A stretch of 64,000 nt of DNA from Fidelibacterota bacterium (GCA_029939575.1 JAOZSR010000004.1:1-64000); one strand, 5' to 3'. Positions 1 through 13,716 are shown, numbered from the stretch's first letter. Numbers and translations: made by a program. The notes: a model not told the origin generated them from the letters alone.

Positions 1-1
1 A

Positions 2-238
2 GTACAAAAAAGAATCAGACAGGCAGAAAAAGCCAGAATTCGCAACAAACATTATAAATCTTTGATGAAAACAATGATAAAAAAAGTTAAAGCGACAAAA
101 ACAAAAGAAGAAGCTGAACCGATTTTTCGCAAAGCTATTTCTTTTATCGACTCTATTGCCGGAAAAGGTGTTATCCATAAAAATAATGCTTCAAACCGAA
201 AATCCAAACTGGCGAAATTTGTAGAATTATTATCATAA
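2..238 (+). CDS. rpsT: 30S ribosomal protein S20, 5'-truncated by window edge
   Basis: Frame 2 reads VQKRIRQAEKARIRNKHYKSLMKTMIKKVKAT...AISFIDSIAGKGVIHKNNASNRKSKLAKFVELLS*, typical S20; the listed minus-strand ORF 52..309 is its antisense. Confidence 0.93.
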   Translation, partial: VQKRIRQAEKARIRNKHYKSLMKTMIKKVKATKTKEEAEPIFRKAISFIDSIAGKGVIHKNNASNRKSKLAKFVELLS

Positions 239-254
239 TTTTCATTCAATATAT

Positions 255-297
255 TAAAAAAAACCGGGCAATACTTCTTTGTATTTCCGGTTTTTTT
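255..297 (+). terminator. Rho-independent terminator after rpsT
   Basis: AAAAAACCGG ... CCGGTTTTTTT inverted repeat followed by T-tract. Confidence 0.75.
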
Positions 298-365
298 ATT
301 TTCCTTCATTGCTCTATTGCAAAGTTTTAGAATTTCAGAACTTCCAAATCAAATATTATTTACTA

Positions 366-3336
<2,971 letters not shown>

Positions 3337-3753
3337 TGTTTTCCCCTTTTATTAACTTAAATTGTATTAGGCAAAGTTATAAAAAGCAAAAAATTTAAAC
3401 AAGGAAATGTAGAAGTTAGTTTTTAAGATTTTTTTACCTATTAAAAGATGTGCCCAGGTATATGCTTTTTATTCTTGGTAATAAAATTTAACTTATTTAT
3501 ATTAAAAATAATTGAAGATGGACAAAGGAAAGATTTACAAAGGAATTCATCAATTGTCTGGATTTACCAGAAAGTATAAAAAATCATTTGACAGAAGATT
3601 TTTAAAATATTGTATTGCTGGGATCACTTTTAAAACTTTGATTTTGAATTTAGTACCAAACTGACATCAAAAAGGTGTCAATTTCTTATATAAAAATTTA
3701 TAATCACAGAAAAAAACTGTTTCTTACAGAAAAAGTTTTTTTAATATGGAGAA

Positions 3754-4167
3754 ATGATGAAACTCAATAAACTGCTATTTACATTCCTGATTATCCTGAT
3801 TTGTAGCCTGCATGGTCAGCAGACAATACAAATAATGGATTTAACCATTGAAAAAAGAGAATTTCAGTTATTAAACCTTAAAATACAAATCCTGAATACA
3901 TCACAAAAACCAATTGCTGAAATTGGCGGATATTTCGAAATATTAGATAAAACCAATGACGTAGCAGAGAAAAAATTCATTTTTGTGGTTAACAAACATG
4001 ATATTCCACTGGAACCTGATAATTTTGTCAATAGGAATGTGATTATAAAAGAAAAGCCCGGTTTAACCGGAAACATTCGTTTTCGGGTAACCAGGCTGAG
4101 ATTTTATCAGGAACAAACAATATATATGATTTGTCCTAATTGTGGTGATCTGATTCTAACAGATTAA
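3754..4167 (+). CDS. Small secreted hypothetical protein
   Basis: 137 aa with N-terminal signal peptide MMKLNKLLFTFLIILICSLHGQQ; preceded by purine-rich RBS. Confidence 0.6.
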   Translation: MMKLNKLLFTFLIILICSLHGQQTIQIMDLTIEKREFQLLNLKIQILNTSQKPIAEIGGYFEILDKTNDVAEKKFIFVVNKHDIPLEPDNFVNRNVIIKEKPGLTGNIRFRVTRLRFYQEQTIYMICPNCGDLILTD

Positions 4168-4168
4168 T

Positions 4169-4729
4169 TTAAAAAAACTTATTTGCTTTATTCAGGAAAG
4201 TATCCTCTCTCAGTTGTCCAACCCATTTTTCACGTATTATACCATCTCTGTCAATTAAAAAAGAGGTCGGAATAGAACGGATATTTTCATAGGATTTTGC
4301 CAATGTATGCAAATAGGCCTCATCTCCTGTTAAAACAGTATAATTCATTTTATTTCCCGTGACAAATTTTCTTATATCTGCAATACTTCCTGATGAGAGA
4401 GTAATACCAATAATTTCAAGTCCTCGTGATTTATTCTCCTCATACATTTTGATAAAACCCGGAATTTCAGCTCTACATGGAGGACACCAGGTTCCCCAAA
4501 AATTCAATAAGACTACTTTACCTTTAAAATCACTCAGTTTGACCTCTTCTCCATCCATATTAATTAAAGAAAAATCAGCGGCTATGTTTTCATTATTACT
4601 AGCTATTTCTTTGTTAATAGGTTTAATTTTATCTATTTTCTTATCAGTCTCTTTTTTTGAGCAAAAAGTTAAGGAAAGAGCCAAAATCAAAATTGTCATT
4701 AATCGATTATTCCATTTTCTCTGTTTCAT
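4169..4729 (-). CDS. TlpA/ResA-like thioredoxin-fold lipoprotein
   Basis: WGTWCPPCRAE active site, lipobox-like LTFCS, SIPTSFLIDRDG. Confidence 0.9.
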   Translation of the reverse strand: MKQRKWNNRLMTILILALSLTFCSKKETDKKIDKIKPINKEIASNNENIAADFSLINMDGEEVKLSDFKGKVVLLNFWGTWCPPCRAEIPGFIKMYEENKSRGLEIIGITLSSGSIADIRKFVTGNKMNYTVLTGDEAYLHTLAKSYENIRSIPTSFLIDRDGIIREKWVGQLREDTFLNKANKFF

Positions 4730-4769
4730 TCTAATACCTTTTTCTAATTTAATAATTCACTATTTACAT

Positions 4770-6557
4770 CTAATCTAATTGCTTGAGCATATCTAAAACC
4801 ATCTTCTTGGTAATCAACTCCGGTAAAACCACCGGCTCCTCTTGTCCGGGAATATAAAAAATGTATAATGGCACTCCGGCTCTCCCAAATTTCCTGAGCC
4901 ATTGTCCAATTATCTCGTCTTTCTTTGTATTATCTCCATAAAGAAGTGTTACATTTTTTTCTTCAAAAGCCCTGGAAATTTGTTCAGTATGCAAAACAGT
5001 TTTTTCATTAGTTTTGCAAGTCAGGCACCATTCAGCAGAAAAATCAATAAAGACCGGCTTTTCTTCGGCACGTAATTTATCAACATATTCAGGTGAAAAT
5101 TGTTCCCACCCAACATGGAGGTTGATTTCATTAAGATTATTTGATTTATCTTCAAAGTTCAAAGTTTTAATTCCGGCAGTAACTCCAATTACAATGGCTA
5201 AAATTGTAGCAATCCATTGTTTTTTCAATGAATTTTCTGATCCGGCAAATCTACCATATATCCACACTGCAAGAGCCAGAAAAATCAGGAACCATAACAC
5301 CATAATTGTATTTTCTCCACCAATAAGGAAATAGACTGTTCTTAACAAAAACAAAGCTGTACCGAATAACAAGAATCCCATAAATTCCTTAAATGTATTC
5401 ATCCATTCACCGGGTTTAGGAATTAGTTTTATTGCTCCTGGCCAAAAACCTAGTAATATAAATGGAAAAGCAAGACCAAATCCTACTAAAAGAAAAATCG
5501 CTAATATCATAAAAGGTGGCTGGCTAAAAGCAAAACCCAAAGCCGCACCCAATATTGGTGCTGTACAGGGTGTAGCTAATAAAACAGCAAATATACCGCT
5601 CATAAATGATCCGGTCAAACCTCCTTTGGCTGTCATTTGAGATGCTACCTGCATCCCGGGTGCCTGAAATATAAATACATCAAACAAGGATAAAGCAAAC
5701 ACAAAAATAATTGTTAATAGAAAAATCACAAAACCCGGACTTTGAAACTGGAATCCCCAACCAACCAATTCACCGGACATTTTTAATATTATGATAACCA
5801 GTGCCAAAACAATAAAAGAAACCAAAATTCCGGCAGTATAAACAAGAGAACTTTTCATAATCATTTTTTTATCTTGCTGACTTTGCTTAACAATACTCAT
5901 AGCTTTAATTGAAAGTACGGGCAAAACACAAGGCATTACATTTAAAATAATCCCACCAATGAACGCCATTAATAAAAATTTGATAATAGTAAAAAAGGAC
6001 GCGCCTTTTACCTGGTTATCTTCTATTTCAAGGGAAGAGAAAAATTCCATATTATCACTATTTGTCTCAACTTCAGACTCTGCAAGTATCGGAATATCAA
6101 TGGAAAATTCAATTTTTTTAGGTGCAAGGCAAGTACGATCACTACAAGCCTGGAATAAAAAATCTCCCTCTAATTTAACATTATTCTCAACAGATTTATT
6201 CATTTTTCCAGTGAGAAGTACAACCAGGGATTTTTCAAAAAACTCAACTACTTCCTGATCATTTTTGTGAATCTTGGGTTCAGGAAATTTGATTTTTTCT
6301 ATCTTAAAATCATCAGATTCAGTAATATTTAATTCTGAAGCAATTAAAAATTCATCTAAAGGTTGATTAGAATTGATATGCCAACCGTCTTTAATGATTA
6401 CATTTACAGCAATATTGAAGGTTCCACCCTGATTAATTCCATTAGTATATAAATAGGGATGTATTTCCAATTTTTCTTTGGAATTTGCTATTAAAAATGA
6501 AAATAGTAAAAATAAAACCATCAAAAAAATATTAATTTGTTTAAATGTATTTCTCAC
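4770..6557 (-). CDS. Thiol:disulfide interchange protein DsbD-like
   Basis: N-terminal DsbC-like domain, CcdA-type TM segments with MPCVLPVLSIKA and ATPCTAPILG, C-terminal thioredoxin FSAEWCLTCK. Confidence 0.92.
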   Translation of the reverse strand: MRNTFKQINIFLMVLFLLFSFLIANSKEKLEIHPYLYTNGINQGGTFNIAVNVIIKDGWHINSNQPLDEFLIASELNITESDDFKIEKIKFPEPKIHKNDQEVVEFFEKSLVVLLTGKMNKSVENNVKLEGDFLFQACSDRTCLAPKKIEFSIDIPILAESEVETNSDNMEFFSSLEIEDNQVKGASFFTIIKFLLMAFIGGIILNVMPCVLPVLSIKAMSIVKQSQQDKKMIMKSSLVYTAGILVSFIVLALVIIILKMSGELVGWGFQFQSPGFVIFLLTIIFVFALSLFDVFIFQAPGMQVASQMTAKGGLTGSFMSGIFAVLLATPCTAPILGAALGFAFSQPPFMILAIFLLVGFGLAFPFILLGFWPGAIKLIPKPGEWMNTFKEFMGFLLFGTALFLLRTVYFLIGGENTIMVLWFLIFLALAVWIYGRFAGSENSLKKQWIATILAIVIGVTAGIKTLNFEDKSNNLNEINLHVGWEQFSPEYVDKLRAEEKPVFIDFSAEWCLTCKTNEKTVLHTEQISRAFEEKNVTLLYGDNTKKDEIIGQWLRKFGRAGVPLYIFYIPGQEEPVVLPELITKKMVLDMLKQLD

Positions 6558-6566
6558 ATCTTCTCC

Positions 6567-7457
6567 TTAGTTAAAAAACCTGGTAAATATATTTGAATTA
6601 ATTTTTTTAATTTCTTTTAACTTTTCGCGTGCGGCTTTTTCACCGACTTCTATAAATTCATCAAGCCTTTCAAACTCACTCCAATGTGCATTATCAATAT
6701 CAGGGTGAATTCGAACATCTGCCATCTCGAGTTGCAAATTTGACAATTCAAGTCCCCGCGCAGAATTGGCTCTGGATATGATATTAATAATGTTTGGTGA
6801 TTGTAATTCACTATAATTTTTCATATCTACTGAAACCCCAATCACTGCATCAGCACCCATGTTTTTCACATATTTCACCGGAACAGGTGCAGTAACACCA
6901 CCATCGGTTATCAACATTTTATTTTCAAATTCAGGAGTTATAAAACCCGGAATCGAAGAACTAAGAGTAAGAGCTTTAATCAAACTACCCTCTTTATATT
7001 CAATTGTATTTCCCGTTGTTAAATCTGTTGCCAGAGCACAAAAAGGAATTTTCATTTTACTTATATCCTGTTCATCCACTAACTCTGAAATAACATCATA
7101 AAGTTTTTCATTATGTAAAATTCCTTTTTTTGATAAAGCAAAATTTAAAATTATGCGATCAGAAACGACTTTTGTAAAGTGAGTCAAAAAACCAGAATTC
7201 CCATTCTGCTGGGGTTTAATGTATTTTAAGCCTAAATGTTCCTTCAATCCTTTATTAAAAAAATCTTTAATTCTTTTAGTTAAAACTGAAATATCGGGAT
7301 TTTGGGCATACATTCCACCTATAATAGCTCCCATTGAAGTTCCGGCAATAAAATCAATATTAATACCCGCTTCTTCAAAAACTTTTAATACTCCAATATG
7401 TGCGAAGCCTCTTGCTCCGCCTCCACCTAATGCTATTCCAATTAATTTTTTCTTCAT
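6567..7457 (-). CDS. Patatin-like phospholipase (RssA-like)
   Basis: GGGGARGFAHIGVL, GTSMGA nucleophile elbow, DGG motif. Confidence 0.92.
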   Translation of the reverse strand: MKKKLIGIALGGGGARGFAHIGVLKVFEEAGINIDFIAGTSMGAIIGGMYAQNPDISVLTKRIKDFFNKGLKEHLGLKYIKPQQNGNSGFLTHFTKVVSDRIILNFALSKKGILHNEKLYDVISELVDEQDISKMKIPFCALATDLTTGNTIEYKEGSLIKALTLSSSIPGFITPEFENKMLITDGGVTAPVPVKYVKNMGADAVIGVSVDMKNYSELQSPNIINIISRANSARGLELSNLQLEMADVRIHPDIDNAHWSEFERLDEFIEVGEKAAREKLKEIKKINSNIFTRFFN

Positions 7458-8218
7458 TTCAACGACTTTAGATTTAAAGTTTCCCTATTGGTTACAAAAA
7501 CTTTTTCCATTATTACATTTTTCTTTGGACGATTTCCCCTGTCTGTTTTTACCAGGGAAATTTTATCAACCACATCCATTCCTTCAATTACTTTCCCAAA
7601 AACAGTATATCCTAAAGGATCAAGTCTTGATTGATCACTTACACAAATATAAAACTGGCTTCCATTGGAATCTCTTTTGGGGTTTATTGCATCAGGTTTC
7701 CTGGCAGATGCAACCGCTCCCCTTATATTACTTTTCCCAAATTCTGCCTGAATTGTATATCCAGTTCCACCATGTCCATCATTATAAGCAATACTGTCTC
7801 TACTCAAAATATCACCACCCTGAATCATAAAATCAGAAATCACCCTATGAAAAGTAGTTTTATTATAAAACCCAGCATTAGCAAGTTTTTTAAAATTCAT
7901 TGCGTGTAAAGGTGCGATGTTTGGAAAAAATTCAATAATAATCCTTCCAAACTCAGTTTCAATAACTCCAACATCTCCCGGTAAAATATATTGATTATCC
8001 AGAGATTTTATCTTGTTATGAATTTCCTTAATATCCTGTTGACTTAAAACCTGGGTATAAGACAGATTAATAAAAAAAAGACTTATTGCAATCAAAACAA
8101 TGGTTTTTTTATAATTTATAGATAGATCCCGGTTTTTCCTGGGAAGCAATTTCAATAGAATATTTACAATCACTGCCACCGTTTTCTTTAAAAAGTTTAT
8201 TAATAATTTGTGGATCAT
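7454..8218 (-). CDS. Cyclophilin-type peptidyl-prolyl cis-trans isomerase, secreted
   Basis: FHRVISDFMIQGGD, GSQFYICVSD, LGYTVFGKV; start uncertain because the annotated ORF overlaps the upstream gene by about 110 nt. Confidence 0.88.
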   Translation of the reverse strand: MIHKLLINFLKKTVAVIVNILLKLLPRKNRDLSINYKKTIVLIAISLFFINLSYTQVLSQQDIKEIHNKIKSLDNQYILPGDVGVIETEFGRIIIEFFPNIAPLHAMNFKKLANAGFYNKTTFHRVISDFMIQGGDILSRDSIAYNDGHGGTGYTIQAEFGKSNIRGAVASARKPDAINPKRDSNGSQFYICVSDQSRLDPLGYTVFGKVIEGMDVVDKISLVKTDRGNRPKKNVIMEKVFVTNRETLNLKSLK

Positions 8219-8879
8219 TATTTTCCTCGCTTAAATGTCCTAAAATTAAATGCTTCAATTCACCCTTATTGGAAATTTTGTTAAATAACTCGATTGATTG
8301 TTGATTTGATAAATGTCCAACCCGACTTTTTATTCTTTGTTTTAATTTTAAAGGATAGGACCCGTTTTTCAACATTACCGGATCATGGTTTGATTCAAGC
8401 AACAGTAAATCCAATTTTGTTAAATGATGCACAACAGACTGGCGCACATCACCCATATCTGTTACTATTCCAACCCTTACTTTATCAGTAGATACAACGA
8501 TCCCAATCGGGTCTATGGCATCATGAGGCGTATGAAAGGTTTTTACCTTCAGACTACCAATATTAAAAATTTGTCCGGCTGTAAATTTGTTGACATTTAC
8601 ATTTTTCAATAAATCAGGTTTTAAAGCGGAATAAGTGTTATCAGTCAAATAAACGGGAACATTATATTTACGTCCAAAAACACCAAGGCCTTTGGAATGA
8701 TCTGAATGTTCATGAGTTAAAATAATTGAATTTACTTTTAGTGGGTCCAGACCTATGCTGGTCATTCTTTCGGTAACATTTTTTGCACTAAATCCCTGAT
8801 CAATAAAAATTCCGGTATTTTCATGCTCAATATATGTACAGTTTCCTTTGCTACCACTCCCAAGATTACAGAAAATCAT
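8109..8879 (-). CDS. MBL-fold metallo-hydrolase (YycJ-like)
   Basis: LTHEHSDHSKGL zinc motif; start MIFCNLGSGSKGN at 8879 is preferred over the longer listed ORF (to 8936) and gives ATGA coupling with pyrE. Confidence 0.88.
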   Translation of the reverse strand: MIFCNLGSGSKGNCTYIEHENTGIFIDQGFSAKNVTERMTSIGLDPLKVNSIILTHEHSDHSKGLGVFGRKYNVPVYLTDNTYSALKPDLLKNVNVNKFTAGQIFNIGSLKVKTFHTPHDAIDPIGIVVSTDKVRVGIVTDMGDVRQSVVHHLTKLDLLLLESNHDPVMLKNGSYPLKLKQRIKSRVGHLSNQQSIELFNKISNKGELKHLILGHLSEENNDPQIINKLFKENGGSDCKYSIEIASQEKPGSIYKL

Positions 8880-9451
8880 TTTTTCCCGGTTCTGCCTCTT
8901 GATGTAATTGGAATATCTTTGGCACAAAGAGGACAATCATCAGGATTATGTGTAGGAATATCAAGATTTACTAATGGAAAATATGGCACACCAAAATCTG
9001 CTTTCTGACCACTTCTGTCAATCAATACACCAATTCCCATCAACACGCCTTTATGTTTCGATACCAGGTCCATTAATTCATATATTGATCCACCAGTCGT
9101 AACAACATCATCTACAATTAAAACCCGTTCCCCCGGTTCAATATTAAATCCTCTTCTAAATTCGAGTTTTTTATCTACCCTTTCCGCAAATATTGAGCGT
9201 GTACTTAAAAAACGCCCTACACTGTGACTAATAATAATACCACCAACAGCAGCCCCGACAATTACATTTGGCTTGGTATCTTTAAAATTTTCACCAATTG
9301 CTTTGCACAATTTATCTGATAATTTTGGGTATTGTAATAATTTAAATTTTTCTACATAAGTGTCACTGTGCAATCCGGATGTTAATTTAAAATGACCTTT
9401 AAAAACAGCGCCACAATCTTCTAATAATTCTTCATAATTTTTGTTTTTCAT
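8876..9451 (-). CDS. pyrE: Orotate phosphoribosyltransferase
   Basis: PRPP loop VLIVDDVVTTGGSI; adjacent to pyrF. Confidence 0.9.
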   Translation of the reverse strand: MKNKNYEELLEDCGAVFKGHFKLTSGLHSDTYVEKFKLLQYPKLSDKLCKAIGENFKDTKPNVIVGAAVGGIIISHSVGRFLSTRSIFAERVDKKLEFRRGFNIEPGERVLIVDDVVTTGGSIYELMDLVSKHKGVLMGIGVLIDRSGQKADFGVPYFPLVNLDIPTHNPDDCPLCAKDIPITSRGRTGKK

Positions 9452-9494
9452 CTTCCACTCTTATTTTTAAACAACAAATTTACAATAATGCTCA

Positions 9495-10283
9495 CTATAT
9501 CTTTTTAAATGAATTTGCATATTTCTCAGCAGCCAGCCGAATATTATTAGGAAATGTTCCATCCGGAGCAAAAATAATACTTCTGGAAGAATTAATTACA
9601 CCTGTTCCACATTGACGGCAAACTTCTACTGCAGTTTCCACACCGCCACCCTGTTTTCCTACTCCAGGAATCAGGAATGGTAAATCAGGATAGTCTTTTC
9701 GAATATCATATAACTGTTCCGGCTTGGTTGCTCCCATAACAAGCCCAACATTATTAAGAGTATTTAAATTATTGGCTAATTCGGCAGTTTTTTGATATAA
9801 CGGAGGATTACCATGTTCCTGCAAATCTCTTCCTGAGGGATTTGAAGTTACACAAAGTATAAAAGCGCCTTTTGTTTCGTCCTCTATAAAAGGACGCAAA
9901 CTATCCTCTCCCATATATGGTGCAAGGGTGATCGAATGGAAACCCAATTTCTCCAATATTGCCTTAGCGTAAAATCGGGAACTATTCCCAATATCACCTC
10001 TCTTGGCATCTCCAATTAATAGGATGTCTTTTGGAATTTCTGCGATTATTTCCTCTAAAATTTTCCACCCTTCCCAGCCCCAGATTTCAAAAAAGGCCAA
10101 ATTAAATTTATAGGCAGGAGTAATATCAGAAGTAGCTTTGATAATTTCTCTCACAAATTGGGCTACTCCCTGAGGATTTTTAGGGAATTGTGGATCCATT
10201 TTTGCCGGATCGGGGTCAATACCAACACAAAGAAAATTATTCTTTCTGTCAATACACGTTTTAAAAAATTCATTATATTTCAT
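9495..10283 (-). CDS. pyrF: Orotidine 5'-phosphate decarboxylase (type 2)
   Basis: FLCVGIDPDP, AYKFNLAFFE, LIGDAKRGDIGNS. Confidence 0.93.
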   Translation of the reverse strand: MKYNEFFKTCIDRKNNFLCVGIDPDPAKMDPQFPKNPQGVAQFVREIIKATSDITPAYKFNLAFFEIWGWEGWKILEEIIAEIPKDILLIGDAKRGDIGNSSRFYAKAILEKLGFHSITLAPYMGEDSLRPFIEDETKGAFILCVTSNPSGRDLQEHGNPPLYQKTAELANNLNTLNNVGLVMGATKPEQLYDIRKDYPDLPFLIPGVGKQGGGVETAVEVCRQCGTGVINSSRSIIFAPDGTFPNNIRLAAEKYANSFKKI

Positions 10284-10500
10284 GGAGTAAAATTAATTTT
10301 ATTTCCCCTTTTTTGCAAATAACATTTATTCTTTTTATTATTCTAATGTTTTGAAATTCGAACATTCAATTTAAGATATTAATTATCATTTTATTACTTC
10401 TAATTTTGTTTAACTAAAACTCTTTATTGATTATTATAAAAAGAACCAGTATTTTTTACCATCGATTATGAAAAATTAAACAAACGGATTTAATACAAAA

Positions 10501-11076
10501 ATGGATAAACACACTAAAGAATTATTTGAAGTTAAATTAACCGGAACAAAGGGACGGATTCTGGCATCATCTCCAATCGGGATTTCAATAGAACTAATTG
10601 AACATTTAGGAGAAAAAGAATTTGGAAAAATTGTCAAAATTTCAGAATCCCTGGTAGAACATTTTGGTGAGAACGCTCGCTTTAATAGCAATTCAATTAA
10701 TAAATATTTTAATTACCCTAAAACTCTTCCATTTATTATCCGATATCAAAATAATATTGAAGGTATCATAGTCGGAGTTCCACTGGAACATTTTATTAAC
10801 GAAACCTGGGCCCATTGTGATTCTAATCTGCAAAAAGGCAATACAATTTATACTTATGCCTATATTGTAAAAAAAGATTACAGACACCTTGGAATTTCAA
10901 AAATGCTCAAACGTGTCTATCAGAACACATTAAAAAAGCGCGGCTATAAATATGTAACCGGCCATGTTATGGAAGGTATTTCTGTTAATTTTATAAAAGA
11001 TACACAGTTAATCAAAAAATTTAAAAACTGGAATAATACCGGCTATACATTTGAATATTATAGATGCGAACTCTAA
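10501..11076 (+). CDS. GNAT-like acetyltransferase
   Basis: AYIVKKDYRHLGISKMLKRVYQNTLKKRGYKYVTGHV resembles the GNAT acetyl-CoA binding motif. Confidence 0.6.
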   Translation: MDKHTKELFEVKLTGTKGRILASSPIGISIELIEHLGEKEFGKIVKISESLVEHFGENARFNSNSINKYFNYPKTLPFIIRYQNNIEGIIVGVPLEHFINETWAHCDSNLQKGNTIYTYAYIVKKDYRHLGISKMLKRVYQNTLKKRGYKYVTGHVMEGISVNFIKDTQLIKKFKNWNNTGYTFEYYRCEL

Positions 11077-11079
11077 TTT

Positions 11080-12009
11080 TTATTGCAATCCATCCAAATA
11101 ATGAGACGCCGATAAAGCAGCTGTTGTTGCTTCACCAACTGCTGTAGCAATCTGCCGAAAACTTTTCATACAGACATCACCGGCAGCAAATATACCTTTA
11201 ACTGAAGTATTCATATCTCTGTCAGTTTTAATATATCCCTGTTCGTCCATTTCAACCAGGTTTTTCACAAAATCACTATTTGGTAACCAGCCCGTAAATA
11301 TAAAAACTCCTTCGAGGTTCAATTCAGAAATTTTCCCGGTTTTAACATTTTTAAGTTTTAATGCTTCTACCTTAGTTTCGCCAACAATGTCATCAACTAT
11401 AGAATCCCAGGCAATATCAATTTTTTCATTTTTAAAGGCTCTTTGCTGTAATGTATCAGCTGCCCTTAGTTTATCTCTTCTATGAACAATAGTCACTTTC
11501 TTTGCAAATTTGGTTAAATATAATGCTTCCTGAATAGCTGCATCTCCACCTCCAACAACTGCAATTTCAGCATCTTTGAAAAAAGGCCCATCACATGTTG
11601 CACAATAGGAAACGCCTCTGGCAGCAAGTTTTTTCTCCTGCTCAAGTCCTAATTTTCTTGCATAGCCACCAGTTGCCAAAATAACACTTCTGGCATGATA
11701 TTCACCATCATCACTTTTAATTTGAAAATAATCTTTTTGAGGCACAATTTCTTCAACTTCTACATATTCCTCAAAAATCACATTAAACCGCTCTGCCTGT
11801 TTTTTAAATTTTTCCATTAAATCCGGGCCGGAAATGCCATCTGGAAATCCAGGATAATTTTCTATCATATCTGTTATTCCGGCAATTCCACCAGTCATTT
11901 CTTTTTCAAGAATGATGGTTTTTAATCCTTCGCGAGCTGCATAAATTCCTGCAGTGTAGCCTGCAGAACCGCCGCCAATTATTACAACATCATATATAGT
12001 ATTTGTCAC
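11080..12009 (-). CDS. trxB: Thioredoxin reductase
   Basis: IIGGGSAGYTAGIYAAREG, CATCDGPFF redox site, GIFAAGDVC. Confidence 0.95.
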   Translation of the reverse strand: MTNTIYDVVIIGGGSAGYTAGIYAAREGLKTIILEKEMTGGIAGITDMIENYPGFPDGISGPDLMEKFKKQAERFNVIFEEYVEVEEIVPQKDYFQIKSDDGEYHARSVILATGGYARKLGLEQEKKLAARGVSYCATCDGPFFKDAEIAVVGGGDAAIQEALYLTKFAKKVTIVHRRDKLRAADTLQQRAFKNEKIDIAWDSIVDDIVGETKVEALKLKNVKTGKISELNLEGVFIFTGWLPNSDFVKNLVEMDEQGYIKTDRDMNTSVKGIFAAGDVCMKSFRQIATAVGEATTAALSASHYLDGLQ

Positions 12010-12501
12010 TTTATTCTCCTTTTTTTTATTCTAAATATTAGAATCATTTTAACTGTAAAAGTTACATATTTTTTCATTTTGAAAAAATCAAATAAAACAA
12101 ACACAAAATCTCAAACAATTCAAATTATCTGGAAACATATCCCATTATTGTTCTTTGCGTTTTGACAGGTTAAACTTGGAAAAAGAATTCCAACAATAGT
12201 AAGCCTGACTTGTATTATTTATTACTTGTAAAAATAAAATACAATACTACGAGTCGTATTAATTGAAATATTATTTCCTTTACATCTTAATTTTAAAATT
12301 TAAATTATCCAGTCTTTTTTCTGGATTTAATACTTATAGATTTGATAAGCATTTTTTGGTCATTAAAAATAGTTGAAGTATTATCTTTTGAAATATTACA
12401 ATTTTGATTTAATATTCAGAGTATTTAAATTGTGCTAATTATGTAGAATTAGATATTAAAAAATAAAAATAATGATTTGATAATTATCACTATTAGGAAA
12501 A

Positions 12502-13716
12502 ATGTTCCGAAAAAATCTCCAATATTATAAATTCTGTGCCTACGGCTTTCTAAAGAACCTGATCTTTTTTGGTCCTTTTATTATTTTATTTTTAAGAGAT
12601 ACAGGAATTAATTTTTTCCAAATCGGAGTTCTCTATTCAACCAGAGAAATTGCTAATATTGTAACCGAAATTCCATCAGGAATTGTTGCTGACAAATTTG
12701 GGAGAAAATCAGCAATAATCTCATCTGTTATTTTCTATATTATTTCATTTACTATTTTTTATTTAACATCAAATTTTTACCTTTTTATTGTCGCAATGGT
12801 ATTTTTTGGGTTAGGCGAATCCTTTAGATCAGGCACTCACAAAGCCATGATCCTGGACTATCTGGAAAGAAATAATCTTTCTCATGAAAAAACAATTTTT
12901 TATGGACATACGAGAAGTTGGTCAAAAATTGGTTCTGCCATCTCTGCAATAATCTCCGGTTTTTTGGTATTCTATTCCGGTGAATATAAGATAATTTTCT
13001 TAGCATCAACCATACCCTATATCTTTTTACTAGGCCTACTCATATCTTATCCTAATTATTTAAACCGATCATTAGATATTAGTATGAAAAAAAAGAACAC
13101 CTTGATAATGTCGGAATTATTCAGTTTTATAAAAACCTCCGGATTCAGAAGAACTATCCTTAATTCTGCCCTATTCGACGGCTTGTTCAAAACATTGAAA
13201 GACTATCTGCAACCGATTTTACAAAATTTGACTATTTCTATCCCAGTGTTTTTATTTCTTGAAAATGCCCAGCGTTCAACAATTATCATAACCCTGGTTT
13301 ATTTTTTACTTTTTATTGCATCTTCAATTGCCAGTCGGCATTCATATTTATTTCTACGACAATTTATTAGTATATCACAAGCAATTAACAAATCATATAT
13401 AACCGGCTTTGTAGTAATTATTACATGTGGTGTTTGCTACTACTATAACTTTTTGACAATTTCTGTTTTACTATTCATATTACTCTTTATATTACAAAAT
13501 ATCCGACGCCCTATGAACGTTACAATTCTTAGTGATAATGTTCCGTCTAAAGCAATGGCTACCGGTATTTCTATAGAATCACAGTGTAAAACAATTACTG
13601 TTGCGATTTTATCACCGTTAATTGGATATTTTGCCGATCATTTCGGGATTGGAATTGCAGTATTCTCTGGAGGAATAATTCTTTTAATTCTTTATCCAAT
13701 TAGTAAAATAAAATAA
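12502..13716 (+). CDS. MFS transporter
   Basis: 404 aa polytopic; EIPSGIVADKFGRKSAI motif A. Confidence 0.85.
   Translation: MFRKNLQYYKFCAYGFLKNLIFFGPFIILFLRDTGINFFQIGVLYSTREIANIVTEIPSGIVADKFGRKSAIISSVIFYIISFTIFYLTSNFYLFIVAMVFFGLGESFRSGTHKAMILDYLERNNLSHEKTIFYGHTRSWSKIGSAISAIISGFLVFYSGEYKIIFLASTIPYIFLLGLLISYPNYLNRSLDISMKKKNTLIMSELFSFIKTSGFRRTILNSALFDGLFKTLKDYLQPILQNLTISIPVFLFLENAQRSTIIITLVYFLLFIASSIASRHSYLFLRQFISISQAINKSYITGFVVIITCGVCYYYNFLTISVLLFILLFILQNIRRPMNVTILSDNVPSKAMATGISIESQCKTITVAILSPLIGYFADHFGIGIAVFSGGIILLILYPISKIK

Noticed and set aside
52-309. Minus-strand 85-aa ORF
   Set aside because: Antisense to rpsT, which is clearly coding on the plus strand.
7219-7830. Plus-strand 203-aa ORF
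   Set aside because: Antisense shadow over the patatin and PPIase genes; low-complexity, no family resemblance.
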